Assembly: GCF_004340685.1 (NCBI RefSeq) | Contig: NZ_SLUN01000049.1 | Span: 1-33,850, forward strand | Reading direction: 5' to 3' | From: Hydrogenispora ethanolica | GTDB taxonomy: Bacteria > Bacillota > UBA4882 > UBA8346 | Length of the DNA: 33,850 bases | Part shown: positions 6,867 to 17,149 of the stretch, piece after piece | Layout: every line of letters begins with the position of its first letter | Position numbering within the stretch: the first letter of the stretch is position 1 | Notes under the pieces: model-generated | Seen by the model: the letters and a program-made list of their open reading frames with translations, nothing else | Told to the model about the DNA's origin: nothing | Databases searched by the model: none | Position numbers and translations under genes: made by a program

Positions 6867-8780
6867 TCAACCGGTTCGGTTGGGCGAGCCTTTGGGACGA
6901 CGGGAAGGCTTCCCTGGTCTGGAAGGCCGAGCCAAGTGATCGGCCCGGCGACGTCGCGGCGCTATCAAACAATGGGGACCGAAACCGATTAGATCATTTC
7001 GCCCGGCGGTATGCAAAGCTTCGTACACTAGGTCGTAATTGGCCGGATTGCGGTATTGCAACAGAGCCCGCTGCATCGCTTTCTCCTTGGGAGAGCGCGG
7101 TACGTAGACATTCTCCATGGTCCGCGGATCGAGTCCCGTGTAGAACATACAAGTGGAAAGGCTGCCCGGCGTCGGATAAAAATCTTGGACCTGTTCGGGC
7201 GTATAATGAATATCCCGAAGATACTCGGCCAGCTCGATGGCTGCCTCCAGATCGCTGCCGGGATGGCTGGAAACAAGATATGGAACGAGGTACTGTTCTT
7301 TACCCAATTCACGGTTGATCTCATAAAACTTCTTCACAAACCGGTCGTAAACCAAACGTTCCGGTTTCCCCATCCGCCGCAACACCCGCTCGGCAACATG
7401 CTCCGGAGCCACCTTCAATTGACCGCTGATATGATGTTCGCAAAGTTCCTTGAAGAAATCATCGTTCTTGTCCAACATTAAATAATCATAGCGGATTCCG
7501 GAGCGGATAAAGACCTTTTTGATTTCGGGGATCGCCCGCAATTTCCGGAGCAGTTCCAGATATTCGGAATGATCGACGATCAAATTCCGGCATCCTCCAT
7601 TCTCCAGGCACTGTTTCTCTTTGCAGGCACCCGACTTCAACTGGATCTGGCAAGCCGGGTTGCGAAAATTGGCGGTCGGTCCGCCGACATCGTGAATATA
7701 TCCTTTGAAATTATCGAGCCAGGTTAGTTTTTTCGCCTCATTCAGAATTGATGATTGGCTCCGTTTTTGAATGATCCGCCCTTGATGGAAATGCAGCGCG
7801 CAAAAAGAACAAGCTCCGTAGCAGCCTCGATGGCTCGTGATGCTAAATTCGACCTCCCGGATGGCCGGCACGCCCCCCTGTGACTGATAGACCGGATGAT
7901 AAGCCCTTTGAAACGGCAATGCGTAAACCCGGTCCATCTCAGCCACATTGAGCGGCAATGCGGGCGGGTTTTGCACCACATACCGTTCCCCGTGCGGTTG
8001 AACCAAAGTCCGGCCCCGAATCGGATCTTGTTCGTCGTATTGTAGCTTGAACGCAGCGGCATATTGATGCCGCTCATCTTTCACCGCTTCGTAAGACGGA
8101 GTGAGGATCCAAGTTTGGCCCCGTTCTTCCGTTTTGAAATACTCCCCCAACTCAGCGTCGCTGGCAAGATAGACCGTACCCCGCAGATCGCGAATGTTTC
8201 GGATCGATTCTCCCGCAGCCAACCTGGCGGCTAACTCCAGGACCGGCTTCTCTCCCATCCCGTAGATCAACAAATCGGCTTTGGAATCAACCAACACCGA
8301 ACGACGAACCGTATTATCCCAGTAGTCATAATGGGCAAACCGCCGCAGGCTGGCTTCGATTCCTCCCAGGATCACCGGGACGTTTTTAAATGCTTCCCGG
8401 ACCCGGTTCGCATAAACAATTACTGCCCGATCCGGGCGGTGGCCGGCGTTTCCGCCCGGAGAATAAGCGTCATCCCGGCGTGGTTTCTTGCTGGCAGTAT
8501 AATGATTGACCATCGAGTCGATGACGCCCGAGGCGATAAACACCCCCAGCCGCGGTCTTCCCAAAACTTTAAAATCCTTAACGTCGTGCCAATCCGGTTG
8601 CGGAATAATGCCGATTTTATAGCCCTGACTTTCTAAAAGCCGGCTGATGATGGCATGCCCAAAACTGGGGTGGTCCACATAGGCGTCTCCGCTAACCAAC
8701 AAAAAATCCAATTGCTCCCAGCCGCGTTCTGCCATGTCGGCTTTGGATATCGGCAAAAACAAACCTTTATTGGTAGCCAT
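6867..8780 (-). CDS. YgiQ family radical SAM protein (UPF0313)
   Basis: A 637-residue protein with the YgiQ architecture: an N-terminal region beginning [34 protein letters not shown], then a radical SAM core whose cluster motif is CYGACSFC (CxxxCxxC), then [14 protein letters not shown] and [19 protein letters not shown]. The cluster should bind 4Fe-4S and cleave S-adenosylmethionine. Substrate and product are unknown for the family. An additional Cys group, [12 protein letters not shown], follows the core. The C-terminal tail ([23 protein letters not shown]) is basic and low complexity. It is flanked by long gaps and seems to be transcribed alone. Confidence 0.92.
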   Translation of the reverse strand: MATNKGLFLPISKADMAERGWEQLDFLLVSGDAYVDHPSFGHAIISRLLESQGYKIGIIPQPDWHDVKDFKVLGRPRLGVFIASGVIDSMVNHYTASKKPRRDDAYSPGGNAGHRPDRAVIVYANRVREAFKNVPVILGGIEASLRRFAHYDYWDNTVRRSVLVDSKADLLIYGMGEKPVLELAARLAAGESIRNIRDLRGTVYLASDAELGEYFKTEERGQTWILTPSYEAVKDERHQYAAAFKLQYDEQDPIRGRTLVQPHGERYVVQNPPALPLNVAEMDRVYALPFQRAYHPVYQSQGGVPAIREVEFSITSHRGCYGACSFCALHFHQGRIIQKRSQSSILNEAKKLTWLDNFKGYIHDVGGPTANFRNPACQIQLKSGACKEKQCLENGGCRNLIVDHSEYLELLRKLRAIPEIKKVFIRSGIRYDYLMLDKNDDFFKELCEHHISGQLKVAPEHVAERVLRRMGKPERLVYDRFVKKFYEINRELGKEQYLVPYLVSSHPGSDLEAAIELAEYLRDIHYTPEQVQDFYPTPGSLSTCMFYTGLDPRTMENVYVPRSPKEKAMQRALLQYRNPANYDLVYEALHTAGRNDLIGFGPHCLIAPRRRRADHLARPSRPGKPSRRPKGSPNRTG

Positions 8781-9101
8781 AATGAATACTGATTCCTTTT
8801 CCCGTTAATCATCCAATATGTAAAATTCGATAAACGTATTATTCCCGAAAACTTCCTCCAACTACGAAAAAGCCGCCAAGTCTATGAGGATGAAATAAAT
8901 TTCTTCGCAAGATTGACATTCCGAAAACCGAAATGCAAATAAATCAAAGCGGAATTTATTTTATCCTATTCCAGCGGTAATAAGTTAAACGAAATCCCTT
9001 CATCTTTCATCATGGGCTTTTAGGCTTTAGGGACATGATGCTCACTTAGAAATTGAATTCAACTCATATAGCAACCATTTTATAATATTCTCTCAACAAA
9101 A
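8781..9101. other. gene-free spacer between ygiQ and the porin-like gene
   Basis: AT-rich, with stop codons in all frames. I see no convincing gene, RNA fold or strong promoter; the ygiQ promoter should lie here. A weak inverted pair GGAAT/ATTCC sits near 8950-8972. Confidence 0.5.
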
Positions 9102-9120
9102 ACAATCCAAAAAGGATTGT
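9102..9120 (-). terminator. second terminator after the porin-like gene
   Basis: On the minus strand ACAATCC-TTTTT-GGATTGT is followed by TTTTGTTG. It lies in tandem behind the stronger hairpin at 9132-9156. Confidence 0.6.
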
Positions 9121-9131
9121 GAACGTGAAAA

Positions 9132-9156
9132 GAGGCAGCCATGCTTTGGCTGCCTC
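9132..9156 (-). terminator. Rho-independent terminator of the porin-like gene
   Basis: GAGGCAGCC pairs with GGCTGCCTC over a 7-nt loop, and TTTTC follows on the minus strand, 16 nt past the stop codon. Confidence 0.9.
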
Positions 9157-9172
9157 ACTGATCGTATACTTC

Positions 9173-10012
9173 TTAGAAAGTGTAGTTAACCCGTACTTGA
9201 TTGTATTGTTCGACACCCTCGTCTTCCGATTCAGCCCAGCTTCTCACTTCGGTGGACAGGTTGTTGGTGAAGTTGTAACCGATCCGGGTAGCCCATTTGG
9301 ACTGAGAGTCAGTGGCCTCGGTGTCATATTCGCCACGGGCATAGAACTTGTTCATGGTGAACAGGGCGCCCACTTTGGCGACATCCTGGTCGTTATTGTC
9401 TTTGCCGATTTCGCCGTAGATGTTCAGGTTCTTAAGCGGTTGAGCGGTAGCTTGCCATACCAAAGCGCCGTCTTGGTCCGAATCAAGCTTCTGATAGTTC
9501 ACGCCAATGCTGGCAACGCCGAAGTTGTAATCGGCTTCAACTTGATAAGCGTTATCTTTGAATTCACTGTCGATACCGTTTTGACGGGGTTGGAAACCCA
9601 GGGCCAAGTTGATGTTTTTGCCGAGTTTCGGAGCTATTTTAACTGCTAACGGGGCGTTCATCTCTTCGGTGCTGTTGTCCATGATGGTCATGACGGACGG
9701 ATTGAAAGCGAATTTACCAACGGTAACGTCGGCCAATTGGTTCTTATAGGTGAAGCTGGCTTCCTCTAAATTGATGCCATAGGTCGGATCGGTGAGTTCA
9801 TTACCGATTTTGTCCATACCCTTTTTAAGCTGAGTGTGGTAGTCAAGATTCTGACCGAGTTGGCCGTCGAAATTGATGACTGCCTCGATACCGGCGTTAT
9901 CTTTGTCGATACCGTAAACAACATTACCATTAACATTAGGAGCAGCGGAAACAGCTACAGCGGTAGAAAGTACTAAAGAGAGTGTTACGATTGATGTGAC
10001 TAACTTTTTCAA
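9173..10012 (-). CDS. porin-like outer membrane beta-barrel protein
   Basis: A 279-residue exported protein. Residues 1-24 form a signal peptide (MKKLVTSIVTLSLVLSTAVAVSAA, cut after AxA). The mature part alternates polar and aromatic residues in short strands with Asp/Asn-rich turns, and ends VRVNYTF: a C-terminal Phe is the outer-membrane assembly signal of beta-barrels. No S-layer-homology domain or coiled-coil stalk is present, unlike the usual OmpM porins of Negativicutes. The frame is open 28 codons further, but TTG at 10012 has TAGGAGGCAATCAA before it. A good promoter lies at 10255-10283, giving a leader of about 235 nt. It is a single-gene unit with tandem terminators. The solute is unknown. 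Confidence 0.82.
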   Translation of the reverse strand: MKKLVTSIVTLSLVLSTAVAVSAAPNVNGNVVYGIDKDNAGIEAVINFDGQLGQNLDYHTQLKKGMDKIGNELTDPTYGINLEEASFTYKNQLADVTVGKFAFNPSVMTIMDNSTEEMNAPLAVKIAPKLGKNINLALGFQPRQNGIDSEFKDNAYQVEADYNFGVASIGVNYQKLDSDQDGALVWQATAQPLKNLNIYGEIGKDNNDQDVAKVGALFTMNKFYARGEYDTEATDSQSKWATRIGYNFTNNLSTEVRSWAESEDEGVEQYNQVRVNYTF

Positions 10013-10254
10013 TTGATTGCCTCCTAAAGAATTATAATTTTGATTTTTGCTGAGACGGAAACTGGATTCATTGATAACTGGGATTCCTGGAAGCAAGGTT
10101 CAAAAGCTACTCCCACATCACTCCTTCTTCCGACAAACAGTGGGTTTGTTTATCGGGTTATGCGTTTTTCAAGGTTCTGATGTCATCTTACTACCCGGTG
10201 GCCCATTTGTGAATAGGCTAAATTCTTCCCGGTTTTCACATAATTATGTTGCAT

Positions 10255-10283
10255 TTTATAGAATCGTTGCCACGAGTTTACAA
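10255..10283 (-). promoter_or_regulatory. sigma-A-type promoter of the porin-like gene
   Basis: On the minus strand TTGTAA (10278-10283), 17 nt, TATAAA (10255-10260). The leader downstream holds a hairpin at 10130-10156 (CCGATAAACA with TGTTTGTCGG on the minus strand, including a G-U pair). The 136-nt repeat lies upstream of this promoter, so it is not in this leader. Confidence 0.75.
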
Positions 10284-10351
10284 TACTCTGGGATAATTGA
10301 AACGATAAAGGTTAAAAGCTTCAAGCTGAACATTTTTTCATTTGGTTCCCT

Positions 10352-10487
10352 CTAGAAGCGTTGTGATTAACCCTATCCGAAGGCTAGGGGTGAACACAAA
10401 AGCTCAGAGAAGCAAGTGATAAAGTCGATTTTTAATCCATTGAAAGAGTGATTTCCGAATTGGAGGACTTTATCACCTGGCTTCTAG
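10352..10487 (+). repeat. 136-nt structured repeat element, copy 2
   Basis: Second copy of the element at 6401-6536. The outer arms are CTAGAAGC (10352-10359) and GCTTCTAG (10480-10487), a different sequence from copy 1 that still pairs. The first hairpin is CCCTATCC-GAA-GGCTAGGG (10371-10389), again with a compensated base pair. The tracts GTGAACACAAAAGCTCAGA, GCAAGTGATAAAGTCG and TGATTTCCGAATTGGA are the same in both copies. It lies between the xerC terminator and the porin promoter, so on either strand it is outside both transcripts. Confidence 0.8.
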
Positions 10488-10500
10488 CCGGTCCCATCAC

Positions 10501-10520
10501 AAAAAAACGCCCGAAGGCGC
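10501..10520 (-). terminator. Rho-independent terminator after xerC
   Basis: On the minus strand a short CGCC-TTCG-GGCG stem with a UUCG loop is followed by seven T. Confidence 0.75.
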
Positions 10521-10552
10521 CATGTCATTGGAATAACTGAATAGAAACGATT

Positions 10553-11449
10553 CTATGCTCGGGGATGGCTATTCAAATAAACCGCCCGAATTTTTTCCCG
10601 GGTCAGGTGCGTATAGATTTGAGTGGTCGAAATATCGACATGTCCTAAAAGCTCCTGGACTACCCGAAGATCGGCACCATTCTCCAATAAATGCGTGGCA
10701 AAAGTATGCCGGATGGCGTGCGGACTTAATTTCCGATTGAGTGCGAGCTGCTGGAGGTACTTTGCGAAGATTCGCTGAATGCTTCGGCCGCTCAACCGGG
10801 TACCGCGATAATTGAGAAAGACGTTCGACGACGGTTTCCCGTTCACTTCGCTTGCCAAGTAGGGCCGTGACTCCTGCAAATAATGTTGCAATGCTCTTTG
10901 TGCAGCGCCACCCAACGGCACCAGCCGTTCCTTCGAACCTTTACCGAAGACCCGGATGTAACCTCGGGGAAAATCCAGATCTCCCAGCGTCAGCCCAACA
11001 ACCTCCTGCAAACGTAGGCCGCTGGAATAAAAGAGCTCAAGCAACGCCCGGTCTCGAATACCCAGTTTTTCTGAGCAGTCAACCAATTCCAACAGATCGA
11101 GCATTTCTTGTTGATACAGAAATTGCGGCAACTTTTTTTCCCGCTTCGGAGTAGCCACGCCCAGGACCGGGTTTCGGTCTAAATAACCCTGGCGGCAGAG
11201 ATACTTGAAAAACGAACGGATGCAAGCTATTTTACGTGCGGTTGAGGTCTTGGCGTAATCCGCCTGTTTCAATTGGGAAAGAAACTCCCGCACCAACAGA
11301 TGGTCTACCTTCTCCAAATCCTGAATCTTTTTTTCTTGGAGAAACTCAAAAAACTGGCGCAGATCCAGGCCATAACTCTCGATGGTCTTTGGCGAATAGT
11401 TTTTACCGACTCGAAGCTGAGTCAGATATTCATCAATGAACCTTTCCAA
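10553..11449 (-). CDS. xerC: tyrosine recombinase XerC-type
   Basis: A 298-residue site-specific recombinase with an N-terminal SAM-like DNA-binding domain (about 1-90) and a C-terminal catalytic domain. The catalytic set is visible: Arg in SSGLRLQEV, Lys in GKGSKER, His and Arg in HAIRHTF, His in LLGHVDIS and the nucleophile Tyr in TTQIYTH. Length and gene order (topA-trmFO-xerC) match the Bacillota enzyme (CodV/XerC) that resolves chromosome dimers at dif with a XerD partner. No integrase-like extension or att site suggests a mobile element. The start is TTG with AGGGTGG before it. It lies 66 nt after trmFO and is probably the last gene of the dprA-to-xerC run. Confidence 0.92.
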   Translation of the reverse strand: MERFIDEYLTQLRVGKNYSPKTIESYGLDLRQFFEFLQEKKIQDLEKVDHLLVREFLSQLKQADYAKTSTARKIACIRSFFKYLCRQGYLDRNPVLGVATPKREKKLPQFLYQQEMLDLLELVDCSEKLGIRDRALLELFYSSGLRLQEVVGLTLGDLDFPRGYIRVFGKGSKERLVPLGGAAQRALQHYLQESRPYLASEVNGKPSSNVFLNYRGTRLSGRSIQRIFAKYLQQLALNRKLSPHAIRHTFATHLLENGADLRVVQELLGHVDISTTQIYTHLTREKIRAVYLNSHPRA

Positions 11450-11515
11450 AATACCACCCTATTTATTAATGGATGTTTTATTTTCGAATGTTTTCAAGAT
11501 TGAAGGTCTATTCGA

Positions 11516-12826
11516 TTATAAATTGAAGTCTGTTTTATAGGTTTCAAGGATCCGCAATGCTCTTTCGGAGTACATTAAATGCCGTTCTTTTTTCCCTTTT
11601 ACCCTTTCGCCGAGAGGCTCCATTAACCCAAAATTGACATTCATGGGTTGGAAATAGCGGGAATCGGCATGGCATATATATTGGACCAATGAGCCGATAG
11701 CCGTTGTGGCGGGAAATTCGAGCGGGGTTTGGCCGAGAGCAATCCGGGCACAATTGAGACCGGCCAGCAACCCGGAACTGGCTGACTCGACATAACCTTC
11801 AACCCCGGTGATCTGGCCGGCAAAGAATAAATCGGAACGTCGTTGTGCTTGATACGTGGGAAGCAACACGACCGGCGCGTTGATGTAGGTATTGCGATGC
11901 ATGACTCCGAATCGGGCAAACTCGGCGTTTTCCAATCCAGGAATCATCCGAAAGACCCGTTGTTGCTCTCCCCATTTTAAATGAGTCTGAAATCCAACCA
12001 AATTATAAAGACTGCCATCACGATTTTCGGGACGTAACTGAACCAGCGCGTAAGGTCTCCTGCCAGTGCGCGGGTCGGTGATCCCAACCGGTTTCATCGT
12101 TCCAAAACGTAACGTATCCCGACCCCGGCTTGCCAAAACCTCCACCGGCATGCAACCTTCAAAGAAGATCGCCCGCTCATTAGGTAAATGAGCCTCAGAT
12201 ACCTCCGCCTTCGTCAGATCTTCCCAAAACCGCTCATACTCCTCCCGGGAAAAGGGACAATTCAAATACGCCCCGTCTCCCTTATCATAACGGGAAGCCT
12301 CAAATACGATCTCCCGGTTCAGCGATTCCGCTGTGACGATCGGGGCGGCGGCATCGTAAAAATAAAAATACTGTTGCCCGGTAAACTGTTGAATCGCCTC
12401 CGCCAAACCGGGGGAGGTCAATGGCCCGGTGGCCACGATGACCGGACCTTCGGGAATCGCAGTCAACTCTTCCCGAACCACCTCGAGCAAGGGACTTTCC
12501 AACAAAAGTTCCGCCACTTTTTGCGAGAACTCATGACGGTTGACCGCCAGGGCGCCTCCAGCCGGGACACTGGTGGCATCGGCGGCGCGCATAATGATCG
12601 AATCAAACCGGCGCATTTCTTCTTTCAGTAAGCCGACGGCATTTTCGAGTGACGCGCCGCGCAGCGAATTGCTGCAAACCAGCTCAGCAAAATCGCCGCT
12701 ATGATGGGCCGGAGTCATCTTTCCCGGACGCATCTCATACAAACGGACTGGAACATTCCGCTTGACCAATTGCCAGGCTGCTTCAGAACCTGCTAAACCA
12801 GCCCCGATAATAACAACCGGCCTCAT
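11516..12826 (-). CDS. trmFO: methylenetetrahydrofolate-tRNA (uracil-54-C5)-methyltransferase
   Basis: A 436-residue flavoenzyme that makes ribothymidine at position 54 of tRNA, using methylenetetrahydrofolate and FAD. The N-terminal [11 protein letters not shown] dinucleotide fold, the Cys in [11 protein letters not shown] and the second Cys in [15 protein letters not shown] match the two cysteines known from the Bacillus subtilis enzyme. [21 protein letters not shown] is the C-terminal FAD stretch. The ATG at 12826 overlaps the topA stop (ATGA), with GGAGGA almost touching it, so it is probably translated by coupling to topA. Confidence 0.96.
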   Translation of the reverse strand: MRPVVIIGAGLAGSEAAWQLVKRNVPVRLYEMRPGKMTPAHHSGDFAELVCSNSLRGASLENAVGLLKEEMRRFDSIIMRAADATSVPAGGALAVNRHEFSQKVAELLLESPLLEVVREELTAIPEGPVIVATGPLTSPGLAEAIQQFTGQQYFYFYDAAAPIVTAESLNREIVFEASRYDKGDGAYLNCPFSREEYERFWEDLTKAEVSEAHLPNERAIFFEGCMPVEVLASRGRDTLRFGTMKPVGITDPRTGRRPYALVQLRPENRDGSLYNLVGFQTHLKWGEQQRVFRMIPGLENAEFARFGVMHRNTYINAPVVLLPTYQAQRRSDLFFAGQITGVEGYVESASSGLLAGLNCARIALGQTPLEFPATTAIGSLVQYICHADSRYFQPMNVNFGLMEPLGERVKGKKERHLMYSERALRILETYKTDFNL

Positions 12827-14928
12827 TCCTCCGACCCGCCCTGCTCCGTCAATTCCGCTTGATACCCGCAGTTCTGATTGAGGCAGAGGATCTGTTTAGG
12901 CTGGTTCCGTCCGCCTTTCACCGTACAAATGGAGCCACATTTGGGGCAGGGTTCTTTATAGGGCCTTTCCCAAGTGACAAAGTCACATTGCGGATACTGG
13001 TTGCATCCGTAAAACAGGCGGCCTTTCTTGGATTTCCGTTCCACCACTTCCCCCTGGCCGCATTTTGGACATTTCAATCCCAATACTTTCCGCAAGGGTT
13101 TGGCGTTCTTGCATTCCGGATAGCCGGGGCAGGCCAGGAATTTTCCAAAACGTCCATATTTATAAACCATGGTCCGGCCGCATTTTTCGCACTTCTCATC
13201 GCTCTCTTCGACAGGGACCTCTAACCGCTCCACAGTCTCCTTGGCTTGAGCCACCTCTTGACTGAAGGTTCCATAAAAATCGGATAAAACATTTACCCAT
13301 TCCAGATTGCCTTCCGCGATCTGATCGAGTTTCTCTTCCATCTCCGCAGTAAACTCGTAGTCGACGATCTGGCCAAACTTTTGTTTCAACAAATCCACTA
13401 CGACCTGGCCCAATTCAGTTGGTTTGAAGCGTTTCTCTTCTAATTGGACATAATTTCGTTTCATAATCGTGTCAATGGTTGGAGCAAAAGTGCTGGGGCG
13501 TCCGATTCCCTTCTCTTCCAACGTCTTGATCAGAGTAGCCTCCGTATAGCGGGGTGGTGGTTGGGTAAAATGTTGCTTCGGAGCCAGAGCTTGAAGCTGA
13601 ACCTGTTCTGCTTCATTCATCTCCGGCAGGATGCCTTCCTCTTCTGGCGCGTCATCATCCCGGCCTTCCTGATATACTTCGAGGAAACCCGGGAATTTAA
13701 GCACGCTGCCGTTGGCGCGAAAGATATATTCCCCGCCCTTGATCGCAACCCCGACTGTATCCATGATGGCCGGGAGCATCTGGCTGGCAGTAAAGCGTGA
13801 CCAAATCAGCTGGTATAAGCGAAACTGATCTTTGGAAAGAAAGGGTTTTACTGATTCCGGCACCCGTCCAATCCGGGTCGGCCGAATCGCCTCATGCGCC
13901 TCTTGCGCGCTGGCGGCTTTGGTTTTATAGACAGGCGGTTTTTCCGGTAATCGATCGGGACCATACCGTTCCTGGATGACTTCTCTCGCTTCGACTTGAG
14001 CTTCTTCAGCCACTCGAACCGAATCCGTCCTCATATACGTGATTAAGCCATCGCTGCCGGCCTCGCCCAATTCAATTCCCTCATATAACTGTTGGGCGAG
14101 CATCATTGTTTTTTTAGCTCCAAAACCCAACTTACGAGCGGCTTCCTGTTGCAGACTGCTGGTTGTAAAAGGAGGAGCCGGAAAACGCAGTTTCTCTTTT
14201 CGTTTGACCTCGGTGATCAAATATTGGTAATTCTTTAAATCCTCGGTAATCTTCTTCGCTTGCTCTTCGTTGGCGATAACCAGTTTTTTCTTGCCCTTGG
14301 AGGTTAACTTGGCTGAAAACCCTTCCCCTTTAACATTATTAAAATCCCCGGTTATGCTCCAAAATTCCTCTTTTATAAACTCCCGGATCTCTTGTTCTCT
14401 TTCACAAATGAGCCGAACCGCGACCGATTGTACGCGACCCGCGCTCAATCCTCTTCGAATCTTTCGCCAAAGTAACGGACTCAATTCGTAACCGACGATC
14501 CGGTCTAAAATACGTCGCGCTTGTTGAGCATTGACCTTATCCAAATCGATGGGACGCGGATGCTTTAATGAATTCTCTACAGCCTTTTTGGTAATCTCGT
14601 GAAATTCAACCCGTTTGCAGCGTTCCTCTTTTAAATCGAGAATATTGGCCAAATGCCAGGAGATCGCCTCTCCTTCGCGGTCAGGGTCAGTCGCCAAAAA
14701 GATCGAGTCGGCTTTTTTGGCTGACTCCTTCAATTCCTGAATAATCTTTCCTTTGCCTCGAATATTAATATATTTCGGCTTAAAACCATTATTGATGTCG
14801 ACGCCGAATTGGCTCTTCGGGAGATCGACAATATGTCCCATGGATGCCTTTACCATATATTTTTTGCCCAAATACTTTTCGATCGTTTTGGCCTTGGCCG
14901 GGGATTCCACGATAACCAATGATTTCAC
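12823..14928 (-). CDS. topA: DNA topoisomerase I (type IA)
   Basis: A 701-residue enzyme that relaxes negative supercoils. The TOPRIM domain has ESPAKAKT near the start and [12 protein letters not shown]; the active-site Tyr lies in [13 protein letters not shown]. Three four-Cys zinc fingers end the protein: CEKCGRTM...[15 protein letters not shown]...CNQYPQC and CPKCGSIC...CLNQNC. The third has a short spacer pattern but keeps four cysteines. The start is GTG with GGAGGTATTTTT in front. A terminator at 15017-15039 separates it from smg, so topA probably also has its own promoter in 14930-15016. Confidence 0.97.
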   Translation of the reverse strand: MKSLVIVESPAKAKTIEKYLGKKYMVKASMGHIVDLPKSQFGVDINNGFKPKYINIRGKGKIIQELKESAKKADSIFLATDPDREGEAISWHLANILDLKEERCKRVEFHEITKKAVENSLKHPRPIDLDKVNAQQARRILDRIVGYELSPLLWRKIRRGLSAGRVQSVAVRLICEREQEIREFIKEEFWSITGDFNNVKGEGFSAKLTSKGKKKLVIANEEQAKKITEDLKNYQYLITEVKRKEKLRFPAPPFTTSSLQQEAARKLGFGAKKTMMLAQQLYEGIELGEAGSDGLITYMRTDSVRVAEEAQVEAREVIQERYGPDRLPEKPPVYKTKAASAQEAHEAIRPTRIGRVPESVKPFLSKDQFRLYQLIWSRFTASQMLPAIMDTVGVAIKGGEYIFRANGSVLKFPGFLEVYQEGRDDDAPEEEGILPEMNEAEQVQLQALAPKQHFTQPPPRYTEATLIKTLEEKGIGRPSTFAPTIDTIMKRNYVQLEEKRFKPTELGQVVVDLLKQKFGQIVDYEFTAEMEEKLDQIAEGNLEWVNVLSDFYGTFSQEVAQAKETVERLEVPVEESDEKCEKCGRTMVYKYGRFGKFLACPGYPECKNAKPLRKVLGLKCPKCGQGEVVERKSKKGRLFYGCNQYPQCDFVTWERPYKEPCPKCGSICTVKGGRNQPKQILCLNQNCGYQAELTEQGGSEE

Positions 14929-15016
14929 AAAAATACCTCCGTACAGTTACAATGCGCCATTTTCCTCATACGCTAGGGTATCCGGATAAAATGGCGACAG
15001 AATATTCCAAATCCAT

Positions 15017-15039
15017 AAAAAAAGGGTTATCACTAACCC
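15017..15039 (-). terminator. Rho-independent terminator between smg and topA
   Basis: On the minus strand GGGTTA-GTGA-TAACCC is followed by seven T. It lies 11 nt past the smg stop. Confidence 0.8.
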
Positions 15040-15050
15040 GATGGGAGACG

Positions 15051-15518
15051 TCAATTCAAACAAATGCAGGCTGCACTGTCGTTCGGATGGAAAAGGATCA
15101 TTAATAATCGTTCCTCATCCTCGATCACTTTATGCAGTATCAATTCCAGTTCTTTCATTCCAACCTCAAAAGAATCCAACAGTAGCGCCTCGGCTAAAAT
15201 CTTTTCCATCTCATCCGGAGAAATCAAGGAACTATCCGCCAACCGAATCAGTTCGCCTCGGCAAGGTACAGAAATTTTACGAATTTCGGCGGGGGAGAAA
15301 ACCCGATAGCCATTGACACTCACCCGTTCAATGACGTCATCGTCCGACTTCAGGGTAGATGGTATGGAGTAGAGTAATTTAAAAGCAGCCTCGATCTCGT
15401 TGGCTTCATAACCCAGTTCTACCAATGCGGCGATTAAATTTCTCTCCGAAAGCATATTATCGCCTTGATCCAACACTTGCTTCATTACATAATTGGCAAT
15501 CTCGATGACCCTTTCCAT
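15051..15518 (-). CDS. smg: Smg/DUF494 family protein
   Basis: A 155-residue protein resembling Smg of Escherichia coli (about 157 residues). The shared stretches are an N-terminal helical region ending in LGYEANEIEAAFKLL, the central GYRVFSPAEIRKISVPCRGELIRL (E. coli has a FRIYTAEE...CRGFL counterpart) and the helical LLLDSFEVGMKELELILHKVI. Its place between dprA and topA mirrors dprA(smf)-smg beside a topA-like gene in Gammaproteobacteria. Function is unknown. I prefer the ATG at 15518, 9 nt after AGGGG, to the ATG at 15527, which directly abuts that ribosome site. Confidence 0.8.
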   Translation of the reverse strand: MERVIEIANYVMKQVLDQGDNMLSERNLIAALVELGYEANEIEAAFKLLYSIPSTLKSDDDVIERVSVNGYRVFSPAEIRKISVPCRGELIRLADSSLISPDEMEKILAEALLLDSFEVGMKELELILHKVIEDEERLLMILFHPNDSAACICLN

Positions 15519-15660
15519 TGATTTCATCCCCTGTCTGGGCTTTATTAATCTTTCGGCAAAAAACGGATTTGCTTTAGTTTGAAGGAAGTTTAACAGCAGT
15601 CTCGGACGGAAGTCCTAAATTAATCATAGTATATAATAAATTTCCGGGATATGTAACCGT

Positions 15661-16746
15661 TTATTTTATTCGCAGGTATAGTTGTCCGGGAAAACGTTTG
15701 ACCAACCCTTTCAGTTCCAGCTGTATCAACACGGCATTCAGCTCTGCTGGGGCCAGGCCTGCTCGGCGTAAAATCTGATCGATATGTAAAGGTTCCCGGC
15801 TCATCGTGGCCATAATCTTTTGCTCGCTGGGATTCAAAACGTCGGCTTCCGCGGCGGCTACTTCGGCGGTTTCCAGTTGGGGTATGGATAATTCCGCGAG
15901 AATATCCCGATAATCTTCGACCAATTTAGCGCCTTGGCGAAGCAATTTATGTGGACCTTTACTTCCATCATTTCCAATGTTGCCGGGAACGGCAAATACT
16001 TCACGTCCCTGTTCCAAGGCAAAACCCGCCGTAATCAAGGAGCCGCTGTCTTGGGTGGCTTCAACCACAACCACTCCCAAGCTCAAGCCGCTGATGATCC
16101 GGTTTCGGGCTGGAAAGTTCGATGCCAATGGCGGTGTTCCCAACGGATATTCGCTAATCACCGCGCCGTGAGCAGCAATTTGTTCCATCAGTTCCCCATT
16201 TTCACTCGGATACACGATATTCAATCCGCATCCTAACACGGCGATAGTCCGGCCTTGTGCCGCCAAAGCGCCGCGATGAGCTTCGGAATCAATGCCGCGC
16301 GCCATGCCGCTGACAATTGTGAGGCCTTGATGGCTGAGATTCATCGCCAGTTCACCGGCGATGTACTCTCCCTGTGGCGTTGGATTCCTCGTTCCGACGA
16401 TAGCAACGGCCATATCGTCGCCATGAGCGAAATATCCTTTAGTGTAAAGCACCGGAGGCGGATCGGCAATTTTTTTAAGAGGAGCCGGATAATTGTCCTC
16501 CGGATAGCAGATAACGCGAAACCCGAATTGCTGTACGAGCCTTAATTCACGCTCTGGATCCCAGGACCGCAGTCTCTGGAGCGCGGCTACGGTTTTCTCT
16601 CCAATGATTGGTAATAACCGTTCCGGCGGAGAGTGCCAGGCATCTTTCATATTTCCGAATTCTTCAAGCAATTTAAAGAATCGAATGGAGCCAATCCCGG
16701 GCATCCGGTTCCAGCGCAACCAATATTTCAGCTCTTCCGTATTCAC
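15661..16746 (-). CDS. dprA: DNA-processing protein DprA
   Basis: A 361-residue protein that binds incoming single-stranded DNA and loads RecA during natural transformation. It has an N-terminal helix-hairpin-like region (WLRWNRMPGIGSIRFFKLLEEFG), the Rossmann-like core with GTRNPTPQGEYIAGELA, SGMARGIDSEAHRGAL, VLGCGLNIVYPSEN and EYPLGTPPLASNFPARNRIISGLS, and a C-terminal winged-helix region (EQKIMATMSREPLHIDQILRRAGL). The start is GTG with GGGGGTGG upstream. Together with the ComFB protein it hints at competence, but no uptake genes are in this window. Confidence 0.96.
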   Translation of the reverse strand: MNTEELKYWLRWNRMPGIGSIRFFKLLEEFGNMKDAWHSPPERLLPIIGEKTVAALQRLRSWDPERELRLVQQFGFRVICYPEDNYPAPLKKIADPPPVLYTKGYFAHGDDMAVAIVGTRNPTPQGEYIAGELAMNLSHQGLTIVSGMARGIDSEAHRGALAAQGRTIAVLGCGLNIVYPSENGELMEQIAAHGAVISEYPLGTPPLASNFPARNRIISGLSLGVVVVEATQDSGSLITAGFALEQGREVFAVPGNIGNDGSKGPHKLLRQGAKLVEDYRDILAELSIPQLETAEVAAAEADVLNPSEQKIMATMSREPLHIDQILRRAGLAPAELNAVLIQLELKGLVKRFPGQLYLRIK

Positions 16747-16924
16747 ATTGCCACCCCCATAAGAATTATTCGTGGCAAATTATACCATTCCTGCTTCTGG
16801 TGGGCGAGGTTTATGAATTTTGGAAGAGCCTTAACTTTAGTTGCCAGCATGATTCGGTTGGTTTCTCAAATACTATCATCAGCTAGACACTGCCGGAAAC
16901 GGAGCATTGAAGGAGCTGTTGGTT

Positions 16925-17146
16925 ATGGAACAAGACCGCGATCACATTTATCTCTGTCCGCGCTGCGGGGTGGATACTCTTCATTATATTGTGAACCATA
17001 AAAATGACGTTTTCGGGATTGTTTGTTCCAATTGCCACACTCCTTCCCTGGTCCGGAAGGAAATACTCACCTATCATCAATTAAAATGGGAGGATGAGCT
17101 GAGGCTCATCCTGAATAATCTGGAAAATCCTTTCGATGAACACTAA
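16925..17146 (+). CDS. small zinc-ribbon protein
   Basis: A 73-residue protein with two knuckles, CPRCG (about residues 11-15) and CSNCH (about 35-39), enough for one zinc ribbon. The rest is acidic and helical (WEDELRLILNNLENPFDEH). No family is recognised. The ATG at 16925 has AAGGAG 9 nt upstream; an in-frame TTG at 16907 precedes that ribosome site. It converges on RNase J with a gap of 3 nt and is divergent from dprA. Confidence 0.65.
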   Translation: MEQDRDHIYLCPRCGVDTLHYIVNHKNDVFGIVCSNCHTPSLVRKEILTYHQLKWEDELRLILNNLENPFDEH

Positions 17147-17149
17147 AAG

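Noticed and set aside
10553-11449. XerC-type recombinase as integrase of a mobile element
   Set aside because: Normal XerC length and conserved chromosomal gene order with trmFO and topA; no att-like repeats nearby.
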